From the NCBI GenBank assembly GCA_903930455.1, contig CAIYYT010000070.1, forward strand, positions 1 through 60,387: DNA of 60,387 nucleotides, given 5' to 3'. The notes beneath the pieces are model-generated. The model did not search any database and had not been told where the DNA came from. It saw only the letters and a list, made by a program, of their open reading frames with translations. The position numbers and the translations under genes are program-made. Shown here one piece after another: positions 8,646 through 17,240 of this stretch. The DNA comes from an uncultured bacterium. GTDB taxonomy: Bacteria; Zixibacteria; MSB-5A5; CAIYYT01. Each line of letters begins with the position of its first letter. The first letter of the stretch is position 1.

Positions 8646-9518
8646 CTATTTCATTAGCAGCATTTTTTTGGTCTCAGCATAATCACCCGCTTGCAGGCGA
8701 TAGAAGTACACTCCCGAGGAGACTGTCTTGCCGTTCATATCCGTCCCGTTCCAAGTGGTCCAGAAAGCACCGGCGGGAAGGGTACCTACGAGGAGGTCAG
8801 CAACTTCCTGACCGACGATATTATAAACCTTCAAACTTACAGAAGCCGCTCTGGGGATGGCAAAGTGAATCAATGTCGATGGGTTGAATGGATTCGGACT
8901 GTTTTGCCCAAGCGAGTATTCCTGGGGAATGCCAGTGCCCAAGTCCTGCTCGACATTGAGAATGAGTGATGGGGAAAAATCGTTGGTGTCTGTGCTCATC
9001 AAGACATGGGCGAAATCCAGAGTATCCGGAATAAAAGTAAAGCCGGTCTTACTCGGCGTTAGCGTGCCGGTCCAATCGTACGGGGCAAAGAAAGAATAGT
9101 CCCCGCTCCCATCGGCTGTCACCGTTGTGTCTTCACCTGTTCCATAAGTCAGGACTGTGCCGGCCACGCCGGCGTTGCCGGAGATAGTGACTGAATCAAT
9201 CAGGAAATCGTTGCCGCTTGAGCTCGCTCCGACACTGATAAAGACCCGATGGACTGGGCTGAAGACGTAACCGGCTTTGGACGGCGTTAGCGTGCCGGAC
9301 CAGCCGTCCAGAACTTGGAATGCATAGTCGCCAGTCGTCGAGTCGGCGACTATTGTCTGCAGCGTTCCATCGAAATAGGTCAAGGTCGTTCCGGGCGAAC
9401 CGACGATACCGGCGTTGCCGGAAATGGTCATGTGAGCCAGTGCTGAAGTGAAAGACAGGCACACAACTGCGATGGCCAGAACCGCGATTCTGGTGAAATC
9501 ACTTTTGCGATTTCTCAT
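8646..9518 (-). CDS. Secreted protein with two carboxypeptidase-regulatory-like repeats and a type IX sorting tail
   Basis: 290 residues. A signal peptide (IAVLAIAVVCLSFTSALA) is followed by two tandem repeats of about 70 residues, each 'SGNAG ... LTY ... GDY-F ... W-GTLTPSK-G--F-P', then the FlgD-like type IX sorting domain with NSPNPFNPSTLI, LKVYNIVGQEV, TTWNGTDMNGK and SSGVYFYRLQ. The start at 9518 is chosen because GGGAGGA lies eight bases upstream and the signal peptide follows; an in-frame codon at 9596 would add 26 charged residues. The neighbour at 5908-6615 has the same architecture with one repeat fewer and a nearly identical tail, so the two are paralogues. Likely surface-exposed or released; no enzymatic motif. 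Confidence 0.88.
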   Translation of the reverse strand: MRNRKSDFTRIAVLAIAVVCLSFTSALAHMTISGNAGIVGSPGTTLTYFDGTLQTIVADSTTGDYAFQVLDGWSGTLTPSKAGYVFSPVHRVFISVGASSSGNDFLIDSVTISGNAGVAGTVLTYGTGEDTTVTADGSGDYSFFAPYDWTGTLTPSKTGFTFIPDTLDFAHVLMSTDTNDFSPSLILNVEQDLGTGIPQEYSLGQNSPNPFNPSTLIHFAIPRAASVSLKVYNIVGQEVADLLVGTLPAGAFWTTWNGTDMNGKTVSSGVYFYRLQAGDYAETKKMLLMK

Positions 9519-9957
9519 AATCAGATTCCTCCCTCTCTGAGATATTCTGAGTCTCTCTATCTTTAGGAACTTTGCCCCCTTTATGCCTATGCGCAACTTC
9601 TACAGTATCGGCAGCCCCAGACATTTATTGACGCTTCGCTAGAATAAGTGGTAACCTGATGATTGATAATAGGTAATGAGCTTGAGCAGCCAGGGTTTCT
9701 GCGGATCTGGCGCTTTGGCATGATCAAAACCGGACACGCGAATGTCCGGTTCTGCTTTCGATTTCGTCAGGGGGCAAACACTTGCCACAGGGACGAGGGT
9801 AGTGCCGCCTTAGCCTTCGCTCGGTACCTACGGCCAAATCTAGGTTTGGGTGAAGCATTCGTCTGGCAGCGCCAGCAGCTACAGAACCTGACAGCGCACG
9901 AATTCCAAATTCTTGCGTGCGCTGGAATGGCCTGAGCGTGCCTATGACAACCCGATT
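9519..9957. other. Intergenic region, possible dispersed repeat
   Basis: 9519-9600 is the leader of the sorted repeat protein. 9724-9751 is a hairpin followed by T on the minus strand, the likely terminator of the phosphohexomutase gene. Positions 9780-9945 have an open frame on both strands but no ribosome binding site or protein motif. Their sequence has the look of dispersed non-coding repeats of environmental genomes, an impression I cannot verify. Confidence 0.4.
9724..9751 (-). terminator. Putative terminator of the phosphohexomutase gene
   Basis: AACCGGACA and TGTCCGGTT (9728-9736 and 9743-9751) form a nine-bp perfect stem with a six-base loop. On the minus strand it runs into TTTT. 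It lies about 210 bases after the stop of the gene ending at 9958. Confidence 0.6.
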
Positions 9958-12198
9958 TCATTCATCCCAGTCAACGTCAAGCTTCTTGCCGATATCCTCG
10001 AAAATCGACGTGATGCGTTTTTCCATGGCAATGCGTCTTGCCTTTAGATTGCTCTTCTTAACGTCTATGTCGCGCAACTGAATATGGAACCTCAAACTCT
10101 GTGAGGTACCCGACGGTCTGATTGTCAGGTGATTGAAATCATCCCCAAAGAAGAAGCGAATGCCTTCATCTGGGAAACCGAAAGTGGATGGATCGTCCGG
10201 ATTGTATCCCTGCGTGTAGCCATGCTGGATATCGTACTTGCCGGTCTTGTAGACTTCGAACTTGGTGGCTTTTAGATCGGCGAACTTGACCGTCTTCCCA
10301 GCCTTGACCAGATCCATCAGCGCTTCGGCCTTATGTATCACTTTCATCTTGGTCGAGCGTCCCTCGATGCCTTCATATTGGCCATAAACCGGCGCCGGGC
10401 GATAACCGGTGCGGATCAGTCCGATGCCCGGATCGAGGTAGAGCTTTTCATCAACTAATTCCACAATCGATTTACCAATCGACTTGGCATAGGCAAGCAC
10501 TTCCACAAGCAGAATCGCGGCGAAGATTCCATCCTTATCGCGGACATGGCCGTGCGCGCCCATTGACATGTCGTCCTTGGGTTTGCCCCCAAGAATGCTG
10601 AATCCGTTGGACTGTTCCAGAGCGGCTACGTTGATCGTTGCTCTGGGAGTCAGGTTCTTGAAATCGTAAATCGTCCAGTAGATGTCTTTGGTTATCGGTT
10701 GATCTTCCCAGACGCGCTGAACGGCGGCTGCCAACTGCGCAAAGCCGACCCAGGTTTTAATCCAGGGGATGCCATACTTATCGCACAGAAGTGGCATGAC
10801 GTCGGTCGTTGTGTGTGATTGCACGAAGAAATACTTGCCGAAATCAGTCTTCGCTGCCTTCATCTTCTCCATCCGATACCAGAGCAAAATCGACCAGGCC
10901 GTATCGGCGTCCAGCAACGTATGGTCAGCGCCATAGATCTCGCGGTGGCTTCTGGGTACGGGCACAACCACGCCAACCCGGTCAGCATCGGGGTCTGTGC
11001 CGATCAACATATCGACCTCGGCAAACTGCTTTTCGCCGAATTCTTTGATATATTCGGTGACCGCTTTTTTGGCTGCGAACTTATCCCCCGGATCAGGTTG
11101 TTGGTAGACCTTCTTCCCTTTGGGGCTTTTAAGATCATCAAATGCCGGAAACATCCCGTCAATCGGATTCATAACCGAGATGATATCGAGCTTGTCAATC
11201 TTGAGCGCCTTCACTAATCGTGGCACGGCATCGCGCCCAGCGCCGTTGTACGCACAGAACGCCAGATGCATCTTCTTGGAGTAGCGCTCCACCAGCTTGG
11301 GATCAAGAATAAATGACTTGATCTGCTGGAAGTGCTTCTGATGCATATTGAACGGCTTGCCGGTGTAGTTGTAGTAGCTGACACCCTTCAATCGGCTGCT
11401 ACCACCAAGGAACTCAAGTTGTTCGATGGAGGTATCTTCGAGGCGCGTCTGGTGAATTTCATCAAATCCGGTCTTGCCGATGAACTCGGTCAAGATCAAT
11501 CGTCGTTCGCTGACCGAAAACTGCGAACCGTTGCCGCAGGAGAGCTTGTAACCATTGTAGCGCCGATCATTGTGACTGGCCGAGAGGAGGATACCCATAT
11601 CAGCCTTCACAGTCGGAATGGCGAAAGTCACTTCGGGATAGGGGACAACATCATCAAAGAGATAGACCTTTAGTCCGTAGTAGATGAACACCTCGGCGAC
11701 GATTTTGGCAAAATCCCTTCCACGGATACGGCTGTCATAGCCGATCACCAGCGATTTGAAACCCCGTTGGTTGGCGAACTTGGCGATGGCCGCCGATTTC
11801 TGCATCAGCACGATGTCGTTTATCGTGTTGGGTCCGCGCAAAAACGGCGCATCGATTCCCTGATCGCGCAGCAATTCCAACTCCCAGTCCGAGATCGCGG
11901 CGCGCCCACGGATACCACCGGTGCCGAATTCAACTTCAGTAAAGAACGCTTCGTTAAGATCATCCCAACGATTGGCGAAGATTGCCGCGAAAATGCCCCG
12001 TTTGGCGTTTGGGGATATGCGGGTTAGGTCTGGTGACTCCATCCAGCGACACAGATTTCCGAAAACACCGACCGGCGAGATCGCCTTCTCATATATCAAT
12101 CGGTCAACCGAACCGGATTCAAACTGCCTCTTGAGAAAACTGTTGATTTCGTTTTCGGTGTCCTGCCTAATCGCTTGCCAGATTGTCATTTCGTCCAT
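9958..12198 (-). CDS. Alpha-D-phosphohexomutase (phosphoglucomutase/phosphomannomutase family), long form
   Basis: A 746-residue cytosolic enzyme of the alpha-D-phosphohexomutase superfamily, which moves phosphate between C1 and C6 (or C5) of a sugar. Recognised motifs in order: FGTGGIRG at the N terminus, the phosphoserine loop LSASHND near residue 205 (usually SASHNP), the metal loop GTDPDADRVG near residue 400, a DKDG segment following GAHGHVR where the sugar-specificity loop is expected, and the phosphate-binding RPSGTSQS near residue 695. At 746 residues it is longer than the usual 450-600, with extra sequence between domains. The sugar loop reads DDMSMG rather than the common EE-x-x-G. 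Exact substrate cannot be set from sequence. GAGGA lies ten bases upstream of the ATG. Confidence 0.85.
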   Translation of the reverse strand: MDEMTIWQAIRQDTENEINSFLKRQFESGSVDRLIYEKAISPVGVFGNLCRWMESPDLTRISPNAKRGIFAAIFANRWDDLNEAFFTEVEFGTGGIRGRAAISDWELELLRDQGIDAPFLRGPNTINDIVLMQKSAAIAKFANQRGFKSLVIGYDSRIRGRDFAKIVAEVFIYYGLKVYLFDDVVPYPEVTFAIPTVKADMGILLSASHNDRRYNGYKLSCGNGSQFSVSERRLILTEFIGKTGFDEIHQTRLEDTSIEQLEFLGGSSRLKGVSYYNYTGKPFNMHQKHFQQIKSFILDPKLVERYSKKMHLAFCAYNGAGRDAVPRLVKALKIDKLDIISVMNPIDGMFPAFDDLKSPKGKKVYQQPDPGDKFAAKKAVTEYIKEFGEKQFAEVDMLIGTDPDADRVGVVVPVPRSHREIYGADHTLLDADTAWSILLWYRMEKMKAAKTDFGKYFFVQSHTTTDVMPLLCDKYGIPWIKTWVGFAQLAAAVQRVWEDQPITKDIYWTIYDFKNLTPRATINVAALEQSNGFSILGGKPKDDMSMGAHGHVRDKDGIFAAILLVEVLAYAKSIGKSIVELVDEKLYLDPGIGLIRTGYRPAPVYGQYEGIEGRSTKMKVIHKAEALMDLVKAGKTVKFADLKATKFEVYKTGKYDIQHGYTQGYNPDDPSTFGFPDEGIRFFFGDDFNHLTIRPSGTSQSLRFHIQLRDIDVKKSNLKARRIAMEKRITSIFEDIGKKLDVDWDE

Positions 12199-12369
12199 GG
12201 TTATTTCGTCCTCAATTCATATACCAGAAATGTGCATCCGAGCGCATGTTGTGATCTCATCATTCAGTTGAGAAAACTATGATGTGGTGGATAAAATTAC
12301 AAGCAAACAGTTTGATAGGTAGCAGACACTGGCAAGATGGACGAGCAGCCGCAATGCCCTCAGCTACTG

Positions 12370-12768
12370 TTACTCCAGCTTTTTCGCAACCGCCATCAAC
12401 TTGTCTCTAACAATCTTCGCGTGTTGCGCCAAACCCTTATTGCCGGTCGATTCCATCGCTATCACCGGATCAATAAATGCGATGTTCGTGCCACCCTTAT
12501 CATTCTGATACACGATAACGTTGCAGGGGAGTAGCGAGCCGACCTCAAGTTCCAGCCCGAGCGCCTCGTGTGCAATCTTGGGATTGCAGGCGCCGAGAAT
12601 CAGATAGGGCCGGAAATCGACATCGATCTTTTTCTTCAAAGTGGCAGCAACATCAATCTCGGTGAGAATACCGAAGCCCTCCTGCTTCAGGAGTTCCTCG
12701 ATCTTCTGGCGCGCTTGGGGGACCGTCATTTTGGTCTCGACGCCAAATGTATAGTCAGTATTGTACAT
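12370..12768 (-). CDS. DUF302 family protein
   Basis: 132 residues, cytosolic. It has the DUF302 hallmarks: an N-terminal strand-helix with TVPQARQKIEELLKQEGFGI, then FRPYLILGACNPKIAHEAL, then the LLPCNVIVYQ strand and the C-terminal helix. The conserved cysteine of the 'GACNP' turn and the 'LPCNV' cysteine are both present. DUF302 proteins are small dimeric alpha-beta domains often found near redox, sulfur or metal genes, without an assigned reaction. I use the ATG at 12768, because AGGAGG is eight bases upstream; a GTG at 12774 would be only two bases from it. The gene is 50 bases from the cystathionine gamma-lyase gene on the same strand and may belong to that sulfur operon. Confidence 0.88.
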   Translation of the reverse strand: MYNTDYTFGVETKMTVPQARQKIEELLKQEGFGILTEIDVAATLKKKIDVDFRPYLILGACNPKIAHEALGLELEVGSLLPCNVIVYQNDKGGTNIAFIDPVIAMESTGNKGLAQHAKIVRDKLMAVAKKLE

Positions 12769-12818
12769 AGTCACTGCCTCCTGTGCTTCGACTATCCAAT
12801 CACGAATAGATGCAGCTT

Positions 12819-13985
12819 CTAGATTGCGGCGAAGCCAACGTCAATTGCCTTCTTCAAATCCTCGTACGCCTCTATACCAACCGAAATGCGAATCAGGCCA
12901 TCAGTGATACCAATTGCTTCACGACGCTCCTTCGGTATCGCGGCGTGTGTCATCATGGCTGGATGCTCAATCAGCGATTCCACTCCGCCAAGCGACTCAG
13001 CTAGTGCATAGAGCGGAACCAGTTCGAGAAACTTCAGCGCCGTATTCAGTCCACCCTTGATCTCAAAACTGATAATACCTCCCCCCAGGCGCATCTGACG
13101 CTCTGCGATCTTCTTCTGTGGATGCGAATCAAGTCCCGGATATATCACACGTTCGACTTTGGGATGTTGCTCCAGATACTGTGCCAATTGCAGCGCATTT
13201 TCGCATTGTCGTTCTACCCGCAGTGCCAGCGTCTTGACGCCACGCATTGTCAAAAACGCATCAAACGGCCCCATGACAGCGCCGGCCGCGTTCTGATGGA
13301 ACTTCATTCTCTCGTAGTGAGCATCGTTTGAAGTCATCACGACACCTCCAACGGTGTCGGCATGACCGGCTATATACTTGGTCACCGAATGCAAAACGAT
13401 ATCGGCACCCAAGTCGAGTGGCCGCTGCAGGAACGGTGTTGCAAACGTGTTGTCTACAAGCAGAATCAGCTTGTGGCGGCGAGTCAGTGATGAAATTGCT
13501 CTGATCTCGGTAATCTTCAGCAGCGGATTAGTCGGTGTCTCGATCCAAACCAGTTTGGTGTTGGGTTTGATCGCCGCTTCCACACGATCAGTGAAAGTCG
13601 AATCGACGTAAGTGAACTCGATGCCGTAACCGGCATAAACATGGTTAAACAGTCGTGGTGTTCCGCCATAAAGATCATCCGAAGCGATCACGTGGTCACC
13701 AGCCTTCACCAGCGACAGTACATTTGTCATCGCGGCCATTCCTGACGCGAAACAGAGTCCGTACTTTGCTCCCTCCAGCGATGCCAAACAGACCTCCAGC
13801 GCGCTACGGGTTGGGTTGTTTGTGCGTGAATACTCGTAGCCTTTGTGTTTGCCGACGGCTTCCTGAACGTAGGTGGAAGTCTGATAGATCGGAAAGGTTA
13901 TTGCGCCGGTAGACGGGTCGGGATCTTGACCGGCATGAATTGCATTAGTCTCAAACTGGTGTTCGGCGGGATTATACTTTTTCAA
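12819..13985 (-). CDS. Cystathionine gamma-lyase (trans-sulfuration PLP enzyme)
   Basis: 388 residues, Cys/Met metabolism PLP-dependent family. The pyridoxal lysine is in HSVTKYIAGH near residue 205. Other family marks are YSRTNNPTR, FASGMAA, DDLYGGT and the C-terminal SLGGVESLIEHPA. Because it follows a cystathionine beta-synthase gene, the likely reaction is cleavage of cystathionine to cysteine, ammonia and 2-oxobutyrate, completing reverse trans-sulfuration from homocysteine. Gamma-synthase activity cannot be excluded from sequence alone. It starts with TTG, overlapping the upstream stop as TTGA, with AGGAG eight bases before. PLP could come from the pdxST genes nearby. Confidence 0.9.
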   Translation of the reverse strand: MKKYNPAEHQFETNAIHAGQDPDPSTGAITFPIYQTSTYVQEAVGKHKGYEYSRTNNPTRSALEVCLASLEGAKYGLCFASGMAAMTNVLSLVKAGDHVIASDDLYGGTPRLFNHVYAGYGIEFTYVDSTFTDRVEAAIKPNTKLVWIETPTNPLLKITEIRAISSLTRRHKLILLVDNTFATPFLQRPLDLGADIVLHSVTKYIAGHADTVGGVVMTSNDAHYERMKFHQNAAGAVMGPFDAFLTMRGVKTLALRVERQCENALQLAQYLEQHPKVERVIYPGLDSHPQKKIAERQMRLGGGIISFEIKGGLNTALKFLELVPLYALAESLGGVESLIEHPAMMTHAAIPKERREAIGITDGLIRISVGIEAYEDLKKAIDVGFAAI

Positions 13986-15358
13986 CTCTGTGCTCCTGCT
14001 AAATAATCGATCAAATCTATCTTGGTCAGGATACCGACCAGCTTCTTGTTGTCAACGGCGAAAACCACGTCGCAATTCCCCTTGGAAAACATCTCGGCCA
14101 GCCGACTCACCGGTGTCTGCAAGCTTATAGTATGATACTCGGTTTCGATCGCTTCGCGGATCGGGTTAGAGGAGGAGTGCTTGCCGGAGACCAGCATGGC
14201 CAGCAGATCAGACTCGCGAATCAGACCAACCAGTTCATCGTTTTCTAGCACCGGCAACTGCGAAATGTCATGTTGCTTCATTTTGTCGATCACGGCCAGC
14301 ATTGAATCGCCAGCCGCCGCGCTGAAGATCGGCGCGTTACCTTTGCGATTTAACATCTGCTGTACGCTTCCCAGATCGGGGCGATCGTCAAGAAATCCCC
14401 AATCGCGCATCCATTCATCCGAAAAGAGCTTGGACAAATAGCGCGTGCCGCTGTCGGGAAGAACTACAACTATCCGTTTGCCCGGTCCCGCCTTCTTGGC
14501 CACTTGCAGCGCACCCCAGACGGCGGCGCCGGAAGAACCCCCGGTAAACATTCCTTCCTTGGTAGTGAGTTCGCGCGCAGTGCGAAAACAGTCTTTGTCG
14601 GTGACTTGAATCATATCATCAACAATCGAGAAATCCATCGCCTGCGTAATCATGTCTTCGCCGATACCTTCAACCTTGTACACCTCCGGCAGTCCCGGCT
14701 TGCCGGTCTTGAAGTAGTCATAAAAGACCGACCCGTATGGATCGACAGCGACGATTTGGACTTTGGGGTCTTGCTCCTTCAAATATCGACCCGCGCCCGA
14801 CAACGTTCCCCCGGTGCCGATGCCGGCGACAAAATAGTCGATGCGTCCTTCCATATCCTCCCAGATTTCCGGCCCGGTCAGCTTATAGTGCGCCTCGATA
14901 TTTTTGGGATTGTGATACTGATTCAGGTAGAACGATCCGGGTGTCTCGCGGTGAATTCGTTTGGCAGTTTCGTAGTATGACTCCGGGCTGTCGGCGGGGA
15001 CATTGGTCTTGGTAACAACCACTTTGGCGCCGAAGGCTTTGAGCAGGTTAATTTTTTCATCAGACATTTTGTCCGGTATCGTGAAAATCGTTTTGTAGCC
15101 CTTCACCGCAGCCACGATCGCGACGCCAACTCCGGTGTTGCCCGATGTATTTTCCACGATCGTGCCCCCCGGCTTCAACTCGCCGCGTCGCTCGGCATCC
15201 TCAATGATATATTTCGCCATGCGATCTTTGATCGATCCGCCCGGGTTCAGGAATTCAAGTTTGGCATAAACCTCGGCAGCGCCTGCCGGTACCATTCGTT
15301 TCAATTTTACCAGCGGCGTATTGCCGATCGCTTGTAGGATGTCGTTCACTTTGGCCAT
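13982..15358 (-). CDS. Cystathionine beta-synthase with C-terminal CBS domains
   Basis: 458 residues. The N-terminal fold type II PLP domain has the GGSIKDRMA lysine motif near residue 48, NTSGNTGVG for binding the substrate carboxylate and GIGTGGTLSG for the PLP phosphate. Two CBS motifs follow (about residues 335-450), as in the eukaryote-like enzyme and unlike plain cysteine synthase. It condenses serine with homocysteine to cystathionine. There is no N-terminal heme-binding extension, as in bacterial and yeast forms. The tandem CBS pair is the usual site for adenosyl ligand regulation. I start at the ATG at 15358 with GAGG seven bases upstream; a TTG at 15370 is possible. It is co-transcribed with the gamma-lyase gene. 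Confidence 0.93.
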   Translation of the reverse strand: MAKVNDILQAIGNTPLVKLKRMVPAGAAEVYAKLEFLNPGGSIKDRMAKYIIEDAERRGELKPGGTIVENTSGNTGVGVAIVAAVKGYKTIFTIPDKMSDEKINLLKAFGAKVVVTKTNVPADSPESYYETAKRIHRETPGSFYLNQYHNPKNIEAHYKLTGPEIWEDMEGRIDYFVAGIGTGGTLSGAGRYLKEQDPKVQIVAVDPYGSVFYDYFKTGKPGLPEVYKVEGIGEDMITQAMDFSIVDDMIQVTDKDCFRTARELTTKEGMFTGGSSGAAVWGALQVAKKAGPGKRIVVVLPDSGTRYLSKLFSDEWMRDWGFLDDRPDLGSVQQMLNRKGNAPIFSAAAGDSMLAVIDKMKQHDISQLPVLENDELVGLIRESDLLAMLVSGKHSSSNPIREAIETEYHTISLQTPVSRLAEMFSKGNCDVVFAVDNKKLVGILTKIDLIDYLAGAQS

Positions 15359-15595
15359 TCTCAACCTCAATAACGCTTGTCGTTGCTCCTGCCGAAGCCA
15401 TCGGGAGAGTTTACATTCTGTTTTGACACAGGATGACTCGATGCCTCGGTTTGCAACGAAAGTAGATTTACATAGTCTGGTTTATCGCTTTCCCGGAATG
15501 CAGATACGCTATTCTGCAAACCACGAGGAAAGCGACCAGAACCGTTAGTTGCCTCGTTCCACCCTTTGCCCTATTTTGGGGCGAAGGAGATACGT

Positions 15596-16351
15596 ATGGT
15601 ACGTGTGAAAGGGTTGTTTGGCAAGACCGCATTGATAACCGGCGCGGGACGCGGAATCGGTCGCGCAACGGCTATGATGTTCGCCGAGCAGGGGGCCGAT
15701 CTCATTCTGATTGCGCGCACGGCTCTGCAACTGGACGAAACGGCCACACTCTGCAAAACCATCAACAGTGGCGTTTGTGTTTTGTCTGTCCCCACTGATC
15801 TGGCCGACCTGAAGCAAATTGACCGGTTTTTTGAATTGGCAAACGAGCGCCGCATGACAGTCGATATCCTAATCAACAACGCGGCTGTTTTTGCGGCCGG
15901 ACGTTCCCGCGAGTTTCCTGTCAACCAGTTCCAACATCTGCTCGACATAAATCTGCTCGCCCCCTACTACCTATGTCAGAGAGTTATACCAATGATGGAC
16001 CAGAAGCGCGGGGGGACAATCGTCAATGTTTCCTCGCTCTCCGGCTGTTTCGGAACGACCAAGTTCCCCGGTTTTGGCGCCTATAATATCAGCAAATACG
16101 GTCTCTGGGGACTTACTGAGATTCTCGCTTTGGAAAACAAAGAGTACAACATCCGGGTCAACCAAATCTCATTGAGCGGCGTCGACACGCAAATGTTCTT
16201 AGAAGCTGCACCCCCCGGTGTCAAAGCCGATTTGACACCGGAGCAAGTTGCCGCCGAGATTCTGTATCTTGTCTCGGACGAATCCGCCCCCAGAACCGGT
16301 GGTAATCTGATACTGGATGGCAAGTCCCGCCGATGGCAGTCAGATGATTGA
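15596..16351 (+). CDS. Short-chain dehydrogenase/reductase, pterin operon gene 1
   Basis: 251 residues, classical SDR fold. Visible are the cofactor motif TGAGRGIG near residue 15, NNAA near 93, the catalytic Ser in VSSLSG and the YNISK Tyr-x-x-x-Lys pair near 160. The IARTA stretch after the second strand suggests NADP(H). Start is the ATG at 15596, with AAGGAG six bases before it; a codon at 15566 would lack a ribosome binding site. It opens an operon whose genes overlap (next gene begins inside its end) and which includes a pyruvoyl-tetrahydropterin synthase and FolE2. A sepiapterin-reductase-like step is therefore a reasonable hypothesis, but sequence alone does not fix the substrate. Confidence 0.85.
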   Translation: MVRVKGLFGKTALITGAGRGIGRATAMMFAEQGADLILIARTALQLDETATLCKTINSGVCVLSVPTDLADLKQIDRFFELANERRMTVDILINNAAVFAAGRSREFPVNQFQHLLDINLLAPYYLCQRVIPMMDQKRGGTIVNVSSLSGCFGTTKFPGFGAYNISKYGLWGLTEILALENKEYNIRVNQISLSGVDTQMFLEAAPPGVKADLTPEQVAAEILYLVSDESAPRTGGNLILDGKSRRWQSDD

Positions 16352-17240
16352 CATTGAGCGGGCGCATAAGATTCCCGCTTCGAGGCGATATTTCAATATC
16401 TCCGTCATCTGGATTTTCTACCGCAGCGCTGTCTTGCGACTTCTCTATTGGTTACGCGTCCCGCACGAACTGGTTACTCTCGCTTCAATCGGGTCCGGGT
16501 TATTCTCGGCTGTGATGTTCTATCAGGGTAGCCTGATTCCCGCCGCTGTGCTTCTGCACCTGAAGGATGTTCTCGACGCGTGTGATGGTGGATTGGCGCG
16601 TCTGACCGATAGAGGACATCTAATCGGCAGATATCTCGACTCGCTCGGTGACTTTCTGGTGCTGGCCTCGGTGGTGATTGCCATCTCCCTGCACGCCTAC
16701 TCGTTAGGTCAACAGCATTATCTTGTTTGGGGGTTGGCAGCCCTATTTTCGATTTTCATCCAGTGCTCCTTCTTCAATTTCTACCAGATCGCATACGTCG
16801 AGCGATATGGGATCAACTCACTTAACTCCAAACGGGATGAAAGCGGTCGTGACGATCTCGATGTCGGCGCTTTATCCGGTCCGTCAAGACTCCTTTTGAA
16901 ACTGCTGCGGTTCGCATATATTGTAGTGTATAGTTGGCAGGACAAGCTTGTGGCGGCGGTAGACAACGCGCTGCTAAAACGGTGCGTCATCTGCCCCAAA
17001 AGAGATTGGTACGGAGACAAAGCGCTGATGGTACTGCAATCCCCCTTGTGTTTCGGCACTCACATTTTTGTCTTGATTGTATGCGCCTTGCTGGGGCGGC
17101 CACAGTACGGACTGATTTTTGTCGTCATAGCCATGAACCTTTATCTGCTCTTTGTGTTGTATTATCGCAGAAATCACTTCCTCAGACGGTTACCGCAACT
17201 CGGACCCGATGCCGAGGTCGTGCAAGGCAAGGAAATATGA
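16344..17240 (+). CDS. CDP-alcohol phosphatidyltransferase family membrane protein
   Basis: 298 residues with about six hydrophobic segments. It has the complete CDP-alcohol phosphotransferase signature D-x2-DG-x2-AR-x8-G-x3-D-x3-D near residues 80-105 (DACDGGLAR, then GRYLDSLGD). Family members transfer a phosphoalcohol from CDP (CDP-diacylglycerol or CDP-alcohol) to an alcohol, in the inner membrane. The central loop with DWYGDKALM is not typical of PgsA or PssA, so the acceptor is unknown. The ATG at 16344 overlaps the SDR stop by eight bases; no clear ribosome binding site, so coupling is likely; an ATG at 16317 is an alternative. Its place inside a pterin operon is unusual. Confidence 0.85.
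   Translation: MIDIERAHKIPASRRYFNISVIWIFYRSAVLRLLYWLRVPHELVTLASIGSGLFSAVMFYQGSLIPAAVLLHLKDVLDACDGGLARLTDRGHLIGRYLDSLGDFLVLASVVIAISLHAYSLGQQHYLVWGLAALFSIFIQCSFFNFYQIAYVERYGINSLNSKRDESGRDDLDVGALSGPSRLLLKLLRFAYIVVYSWQDKLVAAVDNALLKRCVICPKRDWYGDKALMVLQSPLCFGTHIFVLIVCALLGRPQYGLIFVVIAMNLYLLFVLYYRRNHFLRRLPQLGPDAEVVQGKEI

Noticed and set aside
9780-9945. Small gene between the sorted protein and the phosphohexomutase
   Set aside because: Open frames on both strands but no ribosome binding site; it looks like a non-coding dispersed sequence.
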